Shown here piece by piece: positions 12,943 through 23,243 of a DNA stretch of 64,000 bases. Below the pieces are notes generated by a model that saw only the letters and a program-made list of their open reading frames with translations, did not search any database and was not told the origin of the DNA. A program made the translations under genes and the position numbers. The DNA lies in contig NZ_WBOF01000001.1 in NCBI RefSeq assembly GCF_009569385.1, positions 5,527,501 to 5,591,500 of the forward strand, written 5' to 3'. Numbering within the stretch: position 1 is the stretch's first letter; each line of letters begins with the position of its first letter. Origin of the DNA: Streptomyces kaniharaensis (lineage in GTDB: Bacteria > Actinomycetota > Actinomycetes > Streptomycetales > Streptomycetaceae).

Positions 12943-12990
12943 ACGAGGCCGCGGGCCCGGACGGGGAACCGTCCGGGCCCGCGGCCTCGT
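12943..12990 (+). terminator. 22-bp perfect hairpin terminator
   Basis: Arms 12943-12964 and 12969-12990 are exact reverse complements with a 4-nt loop (GGAA). There is no U tract, as is common for GC-rich actinobacterial terminators. It marks the end of the FHA-ftsR-bfn-merR block. Confidence 0.8.
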
Positions 12991-13024
12991 CGTGGTGCCT
13001 GGTAGACCGATCTTGGGAGGGTAC

Positions 13025-13753
13025 GTGAGGTTCGGCTCCGGTATAGCGGGCCTGATACGGCGTCGGGCGGGGCAGTGGGGCGTCCGGCTGCGGCAGCGGC
13101 GGACGCAGCGCAGGATCTACCAACTGGCCGTCCTCTGCTGTTCGGTGGCGCTGGCGCCGATGGCCTGGCTGTGGCTGTCGGCGGGGGACCGGGTGGGCAC
13201 GGTGGAGTCCGCTCCGGCCGCGCCGGTGGCGGTGGTCTTCGGCGCCGGGCTGGACCAGGGCAGGCCGACGCCGTACCTGGAGCACCGGCTGGTGGCGGCG
13301 CTGGACCTGTACCGGGAGGGGAAGGTCCAGGCGATCCTGGTGACCGGGGACAACGGGCGGACGGAGTACAGCGAGCCCGACGCGATGTTCCGCTACCTGA
13401 CCGAGCACGGGGTGCCGGAGGGGCGGGTGGTCCGGGACTACGCGGGCTTCACCACCTGGGACTCCTGCACCCGGGCGCACCGCGTCTTCGGGGTGGACCG
13501 TGCGGTCCTGGTGAGCCAGGACTTCCACGTCCGGCGGGCGCTGGCGCTGTGCGAGGCGGCGGGCATCCGGTCGTACGCGGTGTGGGTGCCGGAGCTGCAC
13601 GACGAGACGTGGCTGTACGGCGGCCTGCGGGAGATCCCGGGGGCGGGCAAGGCGGCGATCAACGCCTGGCTGCGGCCGGACCCGGTGTTCCTCGGGCCCA
13701 AGGAGGAGGGCATCCCCAAGGCGCTGGCGCAGGCCCAGGCGTCGAAGCGGTAG
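13025..13753 (+). CDS. SanA/YdcF family (DUF218) membrane-anchored protein
   Basis: 242 aa. A basic N-terminus with one membrane helix (about residues 35-55) precedes a DUF218 domain. Family hallmarks are V-V-F-G-A-G near 75-80, the L-x-H-R-L-x-A-A-L-D-L-Y-x-x-G-K segment, V-T-G-D-N and S-Q-x-F-H-V-R-R-A. SanA in enterobacteria affects envelope permeability and vancomycin resistance; the reaction is not known. GTG 13025 is chosen for the GGGAGG 4 nt upstream; an upstream frame would run into the preceding hairpin. Confidence 0.82.
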   Translation: MRFGSGIAGLIRRRAGQWGVRLRQRRTQRRIYQLAVLCCSVALAPMAWLWLSAGDRVGTVESAPAAPVAVVFGAGLDQGRPTPYLEHRLVAALDLYREGKVQAILVTGDNGRTEYSEPDAMFRYLTEHGVPEGRVVRDYAGFTTWDSCTRAHRVFGVDRAVLVSQDFHVRRALALCEAAGIRSYAVWVPELHDETWLYGGLREIPGAGKAAINAWLRPDPVFLGPKEEGIPKALAQAQASKR

Positions 13754-13800
13754 CGGCCGGGTTCGCACGTACTGTCGGACCCGTACGGCATGATCGGCGG

Positions 13801-15249
13801 GTGCGATCACTGCCGAGCATCCTCCATCTCGACATGGACGCCTTCTTCGCGGCGGTGGAGCAGGCGGCCAAGCCGAGCCTGCGCGGCAAGCCGGTGATCG
13901 TCGGCGGGATCGGCGTGCGCGGGGTGGTCTCCACGGCCTCGTACGAGGCGCGGAAGTTCGGGGTGCACTCGGCGATGCCCACGGCGCAGGCGCGCCGGCT
14001 CTGCCCGAACGCGGCGTTCCTGGCCGGGCGGTTCGAGGCCTACCGGCAGGTCAGCGAGATCGTGATGAGCCTGCTGCGGGAGCTGTCGCCGCTCGTGCAG
14101 CCGCTCAGCCTGGACGAGGCCTTCATCGATCTGGAGGCCGGACCGTACGGCCCGGTGCTGGCCGAGGCCGACCACGAGACCGGCGAGCGGCTGGTGCTCG
14201 CGCTCGCGGAGGACCTGCGGGCCGACATCCAGCGGCGCACCGGGCTGACCGGGTCGGTCGGGGCGGCCGGGTCCAAGCTGATGGCGAAGATCGCCTCGGA
14301 GCAGGCCAAGCCGGACGGGCTGGTGCTGGTCGAACCCGGTCAGGAGCGGGCCGTCCTCGGCCCGATGCCGGTGCGGGCGCTGCCCGGGATCGGGCCGGCC
14401 ACCGAGCAGGTGCTGCGGCGGGCCGGGCTGAACACGGTGGCCGACCTCGCCGCCGCGGGGGAGGTCGAGCTCGTCCAGCTGTTGGGGCGGGCGCACGGCA
14501 TCGGGGTCCACCAGATGTCGATAGGACTGGACGACCGGCCCGTGGTGGCCGACCAGGACGCCAAGTCGGTGTCGGTGGAGGACACCTTCGAGGTGGACCT
14601 CGCCGACCGGGAACGCGTGCTGCGCGAGGTGGAAGTGCTGGCCGCCCGGTGCGTACGGCGGCTGCGGGCGGCCGGGCGCTCCGGGCGGACGGTGGTGCTC
14701 AAGGTCCGCCGCTTCGACTTCTCGACGCTGACCCGGTCGGAGACCCTGCGCGGGCCGACGGACGACGAGACGGTGATCACCGAGACCGCGCGCCGGCTGG
14801 CCTCCCAGGTGGACATCACCGGCGGGGTGCGGCTGCTCGGCGTCGGCGTCTCGCAGCTCGCCGACTACACGCAGGAGGACCTGTTCGCCCAGGCCGTCCG
14901 GGAGGAGGCCGCCGCCGAGCACGAGGCGGAGGAGGGCGAGGCGGCCGGGGAGGAGCCCGAGGCGCCGGTGTTGCGGCGCTGGCTGCCCGGGCAGGACGTC
15001 CGCCACACGGAGTACGGGCCGGGGTGGGTGCAGGGGAGCGGCGTCGGGCGGGTCACCGTCCGGTTCGAGATGCCGTGGAGCGAGCCGGGGCGGGTGCGGA
15101 CCTTCGCGGTGGACGATCCGGCGCTGGAGCCGGCCCGGCCACTGCCGCTGCGTGAGGGCGAGGACTGGGGCGGCGGTGACCAGGGGGACCCCGCGGACCC
15201 CGGGGACTCTGCGGACGGGGACTCGGCGGACTCGGCCCAGGAGGGCTGA
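13801..15249 (+). CDS. dinB: DNA polymerase IV (Y family)
   Basis: 482 aa. Error-prone lesion-bypass polymerase. The catalytic carboxylates are visible: Asp11 in LHLDMDAFFAAVE and Asp105-Glu106 in SLDEAFIDLE. Fingers, palm and thumb with helix-hairpin-helix residues (ALPGIGPATEQVLR) are followed by the little-finger domain to about residue 360. The last 120 residues are an acidic linker and a small domain (VRHTEYGPGWVQGSG), an extension seen in actinobacterial copies. No C-terminal beta-clamp motif of the usual form is evident at the very end. GTG start has GGCGG close by; CATGAT at 13789-13794 could be a -10 for a leaderless mRNA. Confidence 0.9.
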   Translation: MRSLPSILHLDMDAFFAAVEQAAKPSLRGKPVIVGGIGVRGVVSTASYEARKFGVHSAMPTAQARRLCPNAAFLAGRFEAYRQVSEIVMSLLRELSPLVQPLSLDEAFIDLEAGPYGPVLAEADHETGERLVLALAEDLRADIQRRTGLTGSVGAAGSKLMAKIASEQAKPDGLVLVEPGQERAVLGPMPVRALPGIGPATEQVLRRAGLNTVADLAAAGEVELVQLLGRAHGIGVHQMSIGLDDRPVVADQDAKSVSVEDTFEVDLADRERVLREVEVLAARCVRRLRAAGRSGRTVVLKVRRFDFSTLTRSETLRGPTDDETVITETARRLASQVDITGGVRLLGVGVSQLADYTQEDLFAQAVREEAAAEHEAEEGEAAGEEPEAPVLRRWLPGQDVRHTEYGPGWVQGSGVGRVTVRFEMPWSEPGRVRTFAVDDPALEPARPLPLREGEDWGGGDQGDPADPGDSADGDSADSAQEG

Positions 15250-15250
15250 G

Positions 15251-15303
15251 GAACGCGAAGCGGCCCCATCCGGAAGGGGAGTACCGGGTGGGGCCGCGTT
15301 GCG
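15251..15303 (+). terminator. hairpin between convergent dinB and MFS genes
   Basis: GCGGCCCCATCC pairs with GGGTGGGGCCGC (one G-U), extended by ACGCG/CGCGT outside after a small bulge. It lies just after the dinB stop and can serve transcripts from both sides. Confidence 0.6.
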
Positions 15304-15393
15304 GGCCGGGCCTCGGACGGTCGCGATGCCCTCTCGACCGTGCGAAGTCCGGGCCCCCGCGCCCTGTCCCTGAGCGCGGGGGCGGACGCCTCG

Positions 15394-16881
15394 TCAGGCG
15401 TCGGTCTTGACCAGCTCAGGGCTGGAGTTCTGCTCGGCACCGGCGGTGACGACGGTGGCCGGCTTGATGCTGCGGATCAGGAACGGCACGGCGCCGGCGA
15501 CGATGCAGACGACGGCCGCGGTCCAGAACGCGTGCTTGTACGCGTCCAGGGTGGGCAGCAGCACCGGGATCTTGATCGGGAGCTTCATGGTGTCGCCGGT
15601 CAGGATGGCGGCCATGACGGCGGTGCCGATCGCGCCACCGACGGTGCGGAGCACGGAGTTCATGCCATTGGCGATGCCGCTCTGCTCGACCGGGACGGCG
15701 CCGTTGATGTAGGCCGGCATCGCGGAGAAGGCGAGGCCGATGCCGAGGCCGAAGATCGCGGAGGCGGTGTAGATGTCGCCCTCGTGGCTGTGGCGCAGGG
15801 CCAGGTAGGCCATGGCGACGGCGCCGAGGACACCGCCGAGGACCAGCGGCAGACGGGGGCCGCGGCGGGCGATCAGCAGGGCGCCGAGCGGAGCGGCCAC
15901 CATCGAGCCGATCGCGGACGGCAGCAGCATGATGCCGGCGTGCAGCACGGTGGCGGTGAAGCCGTAGTGGGCGAGCTTCTCGGGCGTCTGGGCGAAGTTA
16001 CTGATCACCATGAAGGAGCCGTACATGCCGAAGCCGATCAGCAGGCCGGACAGGTTGGTGAAGGCGACGGCCGGGCGGGCCATCATCTTCATGTCCACCA
16101 GCGGGTGCGCGACCTTGACCTCGATGACGCCCCAGATCAGGGCGACCACGGCGGCGACGGCGAACAGGCCGAGGGTCCTGGTGGAGGTCCAGCCCCAGTT
16201 GTTGCCCTGGCTGACCGCCACCAGCAGGGCGGAGAGCCAGCCGGCGAGGGTGAGCGCGCCGAGCGGGTCGGCGCCGCCCTCCTTGTCGGTGACCGGGTCG
16301 GTGGGCACGCGGACGGCGACCAGGGCGACCGCGAGCAGGCCGAAGATCAGGCCCATCCAGAAGATCGACTTGTAGTTCCAGTGCTCCAGCAGGAGACCGG
16401 TGGCGACCAGACCGAGGCCGGAGCCGACGCCCATCGAGGCACTGATGGCGGCGACGCCGCCGGTCACCTTCTGCTTGGGCAGCTCGTCGCGGACGATGCT
16501 GATCGCCAGCGGCATCACGCCACCGCCGGCGCCCTGGAGGACGCGGGCGACGACCAGCCAGGTGAAGGAGTGGGTGCTGACGGCCAGCGCCGAACCGGCG
16601 ACCAGACCGGCCAGCGAGATCAGCAGCATCGGCTTACGGCCCCGGAGGTCGCCGAAGCGGCCCAGCAGGGGAGTCAGCACGGCGGCGGACAGCAGGTTGG
16701 CGGTCATCAGCCAGGTGATGCTGGACGCGGAGACGCTCAGCTCCTTGGCCAGCGAGGGCAGGATCGGGACGACCGCGGTCTGCACCACGCTGAACGACAG
16801 CATCGCCAGGATGAGGGCCGGCAGGACCCGGGCGCTGCTCTGCTTCTCGGCCGCGGTGGTGGGCTGTGGTGCCTCACTCAC
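15394..16881 (-). CDS. MFS transporter, DHA2-type multidrug exporter
   Basis: 495 aa with about 14 membrane helices. Motif A-like residues L-L-G-R-F-G-D-L-R-G-R-K lie between helices 2 and 3, and G-A-G-G-G-V-M-P-L resembles the antiporter motif C of helix 5. Members export drugs or metabolites using proton motive force. The GTG start at 16881 follows GGGAGG with 8-nt spacing; the longer frame has no ribosome site. The upstream 100 nt are unusually AT-rich for this genome and hold a perfect TTGACA. No neighbouring regulator gene is present, so substrate and control are unknown. Confidence 0.88.
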   Translation of the reverse strand: MSEAPQPTTAAEKQSSARVLPALILAMLSFSVVQTAVVPILPSLAKELSVSASSITWLMTANLLSAAVLTPLLGRFGDLRGRKPMLLISLAGLVAGSALAVSTHSFTWLVVARVLQGAGGGVMPLAISIVRDELPKQKVTGGVAAISASMGVGSGLGLVATGLLLEHWNYKSIFWMGLIFGLLAVALVAVRVPTDPVTDKEGGADPLGALTLAGWLSALLVAVSQGNNWGWTSTRTLGLFAVAAVVALIWGVIEVKVAHPLVDMKMMARPAVAFTNLSGLLIGFGMYGSFMVISNFAQTPEKLAHYGFTATVLHAGIMLLPSAIGSMVAAPLGALLIARRGPRLPLVLGGVLGAVAMAYLALRHSHEGDIYTASAIFGLGIGLAFSAMPAYINGAVPVEQSGIANGMNSVLRTVGGAIGTAVMAAILTGDTMKLPIKIPVLLPTLDAYKHAFWTAAVVCIVAGAVPFLIRSIKPATVVTAGAEQNSSPELVKTDA

Positions 16882-16919
16882 GGTTGCTTCCTCCCGTACA
16901 TAGTGAATGAACTGAAATA

Positions 16920-16949
16920 ACCATGCAGGGAGATACTTCAGCATGTCAA
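16920..16949 (-). promoter_or_regulatory. candidate promoter of the DHA2 exporter
   Basis: Read on the minus strand, TTGACA (16949-16944) is followed after 18 bp by CATGGT (16925-16920). The -35 is perfect and the -10 poor. It lies in a locally AT-rich stretch, which stands out in this GC-rich window. Confidence 0.4.
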
Positions 16950-17051
16950 ATATCGAGCGGTTAAGCTTTGGCAAAGGGGGAGGAACGGGGCGCCTGCGGC
17001 CGCGGGAGGTTGGCGGAGGCCTCGGCACGGGGAAGCGTTGGGGGTACACGA

Positions 17052-17080
17052 AGGACCCCGGCCGGGATGGCCGGGGTCCT
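17052..17080 (-). terminator. terminator of the PRC-barrel/DUF2382 gene
   Basis: AGGACCCCGGCC and GGCCGGGGTCCT form a perfect 12-bp stem with a 5-nt loop. It starts 12 nt beyond the stop codon of the minus-strand gene. Confidence 0.75.
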
Positions 17081-17091
17081 CGGGGCGCAGG

Positions 17092-18180
17092 TCAGGGGAG
17101 CGGCTTCACGGAGGCGGGACGGGAGGTGTCGTGGGCCGAGGACGGCGCGGGCGGGGTGTTGTCGTGGACCTCGACGTGTTCGCGGCGGAGTTCGTCCCGG
17201 ATCACCTCCTCGGTGGTGTAGCGCTCGACGACCAGGCGGACGCGCTCGACCGGGGCGAGGTACTTGCGGACCACCGGGCGCTCCTCGCGCAGGGTGACCT
17301 CCTCCACCGCCTCGGCGACGTCCTTCTCGGTGAGCGCGGCCCGCTCCGCCTCGGTGACCGGCATCCGCTCCACCCGGGCGCGTTCGCGGACCACCGGGAC
17401 GCGGCGCTCGACCTGCTCGCTCGTCACGTACTTGCGCAGCTTCGCGGTGCCCAGGACGCGCCATTCGGTGGTGATGTCCAGCCGCTCCTCGCGGCAGGTG
17501 ATCTCGACCGGGCCGCTCGGGGCCGAGGAGCCGGGGCCGGCGGCGGGCGCGGCGGCAGCCCGGGGCTTCGGCTCGACGGAGGGGGCGGCGTCGGGGAGCG
17601 TGGTCGTCGTCGGGGCGGCGGCCTGGGGCTTCGGCTCGACGGTGGGAGCAGCGGCGGGAGGTGTGGTCGCCGCCGCGGCGGCGGCCGGCGCGGAGGTGTT
17701 AGGGGTTCGCACGTCGGCTTCCTTGGCGGTCGCGGTGGGCTCGGGCTTCGGAGCGGGATCCGGGGAGCGGGAGGCGAGCGGCTTCGCGGGTACGGCCGCC
17801 GGCGTGGTGCCGAAGTCGAGATCGGGCTGCCGGGGCTCGCCGGCGCCGTTCGCCGGCCGACCGTTCACCGGGGTGTCGAGGCCGTAGTAGCGGTAGAGCT
17901 GGAGCTCCTGGGCGGGCGACAGGTGCTGGCCGACGCCGAAGTCCGGCGACTCCTTCACCAACGACTTGTCGTACGGCACTCGAAGCTCATCGCCGGAGAA
18001 CTCGCTCGTCGTCAGCGGGACGAAGGCGTCCCGGCCGAAGATGCCGGTGCGCACGGCGGCCCACTCGGGCTGGCCGGTGGCGTCGTCCAGGTACACCTCG
18101 TCGACCGTGCCGATCTTGTCTCCGTTGCGGTCGACCGCCTTGTGGCCGATGAGGTCCCGAGGGTCGATATCGGTCTGCAC
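17092..18180 (-). CDS. PRC-barrel and DUF2382 domain protein
   Basis: 362 aa. An N-terminal PRC barrel (residues 5-85, with DLIGHKAVDRNGDKIG) is followed by a low-complexity Ala/Pro/Thr linker (about 115-225) in which a VEPKP-x-AAA unit recurs. The C-terminal DUF2382 domain (230-345) is rich in Arg-Glu pairs such as LREERPVVRKY. Such proteins are common in actinobacteria and cyanobacteria and are linked to stress, but no activity is established. GTG 18180 follows GGAGG by 5 nt. It is divergent from the gcvP riboswitch leader. Confidence 0.85.
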   Translation of the reverse strand: MQTDIDPRDLIGHKAVDRNGDKIGTVDEVYLDDATGQPEWAAVRTGIFGRDAFVPLTTSEFSGDELRVPYDKSLVKESPDFGVGQHLSPAQELQLYRYYGLDTPVNGRPANGAGEPRQPDLDFGTTPAAVPAKPLASRSPDPAPKPEPTATAKEADVRTPNTSAPAAAAAATTPPAAAPTVEPKPQAAAPTTTTLPDAAPSVEPKPRAAAAPAAGPGSSAPSGPVEITCREERLDITTEWRVLGTAKLRKYVTSEQVERRVPVVRERARVERMPVTEAERAALTEKDVAEAVEEVTLREERPVVRKYLAPVERVRLVVERYTTEEVIRDELRREHVEVHDNTPPAPSSAHDTSRPASVKPLP

Positions 18181-18411
18181 TCTTTCCTCCAGCGCGCTGC
18201 GACTGCGGAACTCCCGCACGACGGCGGCCGGGGCACCCGTCCCGTCCGCCTCCTCACACCAAAAGGCATCAACCGCACGGTCGCGAGCGGGGTGCCGCCG
18301 GACGGGCTGCGCGCTGGGCCGTCCGGGGTACGCGCGTAGACCCCGAGTGACCTGAAGCACCCGTGATCGAGCGGGCTCCCGCTGGTACCCTGGGCGGCGA
18401 CCGCCGAGCCC

Positions 18412-18645
18412 GCTCGGGAGAGTCCCCGACGGCGGAAACCGCTGGTCGGGGCGCCGAAGGAGCAACTCCTCCCCGGAATCTCTCAGGCATCCGTACCGTG
18501 TGGGGTAGGTCACTCTGGAAAGCAGGGCAGGACCGCCGGCGAGGGAGCCGACGGCCACCACCCTCACCGACGGTGCAAGCCGGCGGGGCGCCGACAGCGC
18601 ACCGCGCGGGTGAAGCTCTCAGGTCCCGATGACAGAGGGGGAGGC
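18412..18645 (+). promoter_or_regulatory. tandem glycine riboswitch
   Basis: Two glycine aptamers in series ahead of gcvP. The first (about 18412-18523) shows CGGGAGAGTCC, GGCGCCGAAGGAGCAA, TCTCAGGC and ACTCTGGAAAGC. The second (about 18526-18645) shows GGTGCAAGCC, GGCGCCGACAGC, GTGAAGCTCTCAGG and the closing GACAGAGGGGGA. This is the classic architecture that turns on glycine-cleavage genes when glycine is plentiful. About 100 nt separate it from the start codon. Confidence 0.95.
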
Positions 18646-18746
18646 CTGTCGGGTTCGCCCGCCCGGGTCGATCCGCTGTCCGCAGCGGCGAAGGCCGGCC
18701 GGCGTGCGTACCCCCGCCGGTCCGTGACCAGGAGGCCTCGACCACC

Positions 18747-21647
<2,901 letters not shown>

Positions 21648-21676
21648 CCCGTTCGCCGACGCGGCGACAGTCAGAC

Positions 21677-21713
21677 GGCAGGGCCCCGGCGGAACTTCCG
21701 CCGGGGCCCTGCC
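21677..21713 (+). terminator. gcvP terminator
   Basis: Perfect 16-bp stem (21677-21692 with 21698-21713), loop AACTT, 30 nt after the gcvP stop codon. It can also serve the convergent DUF5999 gene. Confidence 0.85.
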
Positions 21714-21786
21714 CGTGCCGTCGAATGCTTCCGAGTTCTTTCGAGCCGGCGGCTGCCTCCGCCTCGGCGTCCGGACCGCGCGGTGG

Positions 21787-21978
21787 TCAGGCCGCGTGGG
21801 CGACGGGGCGGCGCGGGGCGATCACCCGGCCGTCCGGCAGCAGCTCTCCGGTGTCCTCGAACAGGACGACGCCGTTGCAGAGCAGGCTCCAGCCCTGCTC
21901 CGGGTGGCAGGCCACCGGCACGGCCGCCTCGCGATCCTCGGACTCGGCCGACGGGCAATCAGGACGGTGCTGGCACAT
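21787..21978 (-). CDS. DUF5999 family protein
   Basis: 63 aa. Starts MCQHRPDCPSAES and carries EQGWSLLCNGVVLFEDTGELLPDG, the hallmark of a small protein family common in Streptomyces. Two N-terminal cysteines with a His (C-x-H-x4-C) could bind metal. Function is unknown. Confidence 0.85.
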   Translation of the reverse strand: MCQHRPDCPSAESEDREAAVPVACHPEQGWSLLCNGVVLFEDTGELLPDGRVIAPRRPVAHAA

Positions 21979-22302
21979 ACGCGTACCCTCGCTTCGCTCT
22001 GCGATCCTCCCCGTGATGCGGTCGCCGTCGGTGGAATGCCGTCGGGAACCGCCGGTGGTCGGATCCTGTCCGCACGCCGGCCAGGTGTGGACCGGCGTTC
22101 AAGTGGGTAGGACAGGTGGTCCTTCCACGCTGGTTCCCAGTGTCGGCATCTGCGGACGAGCGCGCAGCGATTTCGTGACATGCGCCACAACTCCGGGCAG
22201 AGATCACCCGTTCAGGTGGGCCGGAGCGGAAAACGCGCACGGACGGGTCAGGTGCGCAGTGGCCCGAATGGGCCATGCCCGATGACCCGTCCGGGTGGTG
22301 AT
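21979..22302. other. intergenic region, 324 nt
   Basis: Upstream of DUF5999 and downstream of the next minus-strand gene. I see no convincing reading frame, RNA gene or terminator. Open frames here have poor codon bias. Confidence 0.5.
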
Positions 22303-22875
22303 TCAGGGGGAGCCGAGGAGCAGCGGCCTGGCGAGCGGGGCGCGGGCGAGCAGCGGCAGGAGCTCGGCGGCCGGGTAGGCGCGGTGGGCGGTGACGCCGA
22401 GCGGTGCGGGGGCGAGCGGGATCAGCAGGTCGTCGGACGGGCCGGCGTCGGGGCTGTGCAGCCAGAGCGCCGTCGCGTACTGGCCGGGGAAGGTCAGCAG
22501 CCGGGGCTGCCTGCGGACCCGGGAGCCCTGGGCGAGCTGCCAGGCCTGGCGCAGTGCCCGGACGGTGGAGTCCAGGTAGGGGCCGGCGGTGAAGTGGGAG
22601 AAGGTGTGGCCCTCGACGCCCAGGACGACCTCCGCGGCGGCGGCCACCTCGGCGCCGTCCTTGACCAGGAAGCGCCAGCCCGTCCGCCGGGCCGCGGTGA
22701 GGTCGGGGCGCGGACCGTCCAGGACGTGGACCGCGAGCGGGTGCGCGGGGAGGAGCGGGCCGGCCGGATGCCGCAGCGCTGCGGCGGCGGGCTGGCACAG
22801 GGCCGTCTCCGAGTCGAGTGCGGCGAGGACCGCGCGCAGGGCACTGGGCGGGGGTTGGGGGGTCTGCAGAGTCAT
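22303..22875 (-). CDS. conserved hypothetical protein
   Basis: 190 aa, not recognised. It is a soluble protein rich in Ala, Leu, Pro and Arg with no signal peptide or membrane helix. A central part reads RTGWRFLVKDGAEVAAAAEVVLG, followed by GHTFSHFTAGPYLDSTV and a C-terminus of short Ala/Leu runs. High GC at third positions supports real coding. The ATG at 22875 is preferred; the frame extends 23 codons further upstream without a ribosome site. Confidence 0.6.
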   Translation of the reverse strand: MTLQTPQPPPSALRAVLAALDSETALCQPAAAALRHPAGPLLPAHPLAVHVLDGPRPDLTAARRTGWRFLVKDGAEVAAAAEVVLGVEGHTFSHFTAGPYLDSTVRALRQAWQLAQGSRVRRQPRLLTFPGQYATALWLHSPDAGPSDDLLIPLAPAPLGVTAHRAYPAAELLPLLARAPLARPLLLGSP

Positions 22876-23064
22876 GGCGGGGTCCGCCTCTCCGTGCGAG
22901 ATCGGCGTGCGAGTGCGGCATACCGGCGTGGCGCGGTGTGTCAACGGGTGACGGGACCTGGGCCGTGTCCGGTTGTGCAGGATCGCGGTGCCGGCGCGGT
23001 CGCCGCCGTCGACGAGGGCCTCGGGCGGGAGCGGACCGGCCGGAGCGCAGTGCGAATTCTATCG

Positions 23065-23088
23065 AACAGGTGCGCAGGGTGACCTGTT
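23065..23088. promoter_or_regulatory. inverted repeat, candidate operator
   Basis: AACAGGT and ACCTGTT are exact 7-bp arms separated by 10 bp, 156 nt before the ligase start codon. The 17-bp arm centre spacing fits a dimeric HTH regulator on successive major grooves. Confidence 0.45.
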
Positions 23089-23145
23089 TATCACAGGCGG
23101 TGGCGCCGGGCAAGTCGGCAGATTTGCTGAATGGACGTCAGTTTC

Positions 23146-23158
23146 CTTGCATTGCAAG
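23146..23158. promoter_or_regulatory. 13-bp perfect palindrome, candidate operator
   Basis: CTTGCA-T-TGCAAG, 85 nt before the start of the ligase gene. The local sequence is AT-richer than its surroundings. Confidence 0.4.
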
Positions 23159-23243
23159 CCCGTACAAGCTTTCGGGTATCGATCTTCGGGGTGGGCATGA
23201 TGCTGGCACGGTCGGTCGGCCGGTGGCTCAGGAGGAGGGGATC

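Larger units (their letters stand above)
22876..23243. other. divergent intergenic region, 368 nt, with two inverted repeats
   Basis: Lies between the hypothetical gene and the ligase gene, which point away from each other. It contains AACAGGT-N10-ACCTGTT (23065-23088) and CTTGCATTGCAAG (23146-23158). No gene is supported in it. Confidence 0.55.

Noticed and set aside
15340..16920. 526-codon plus-strand frame over the DHA2 exporter
   Set aside because: Gly/Asp/Gln/His-rich shadow frame antisense to a clear 14-helix transporter.
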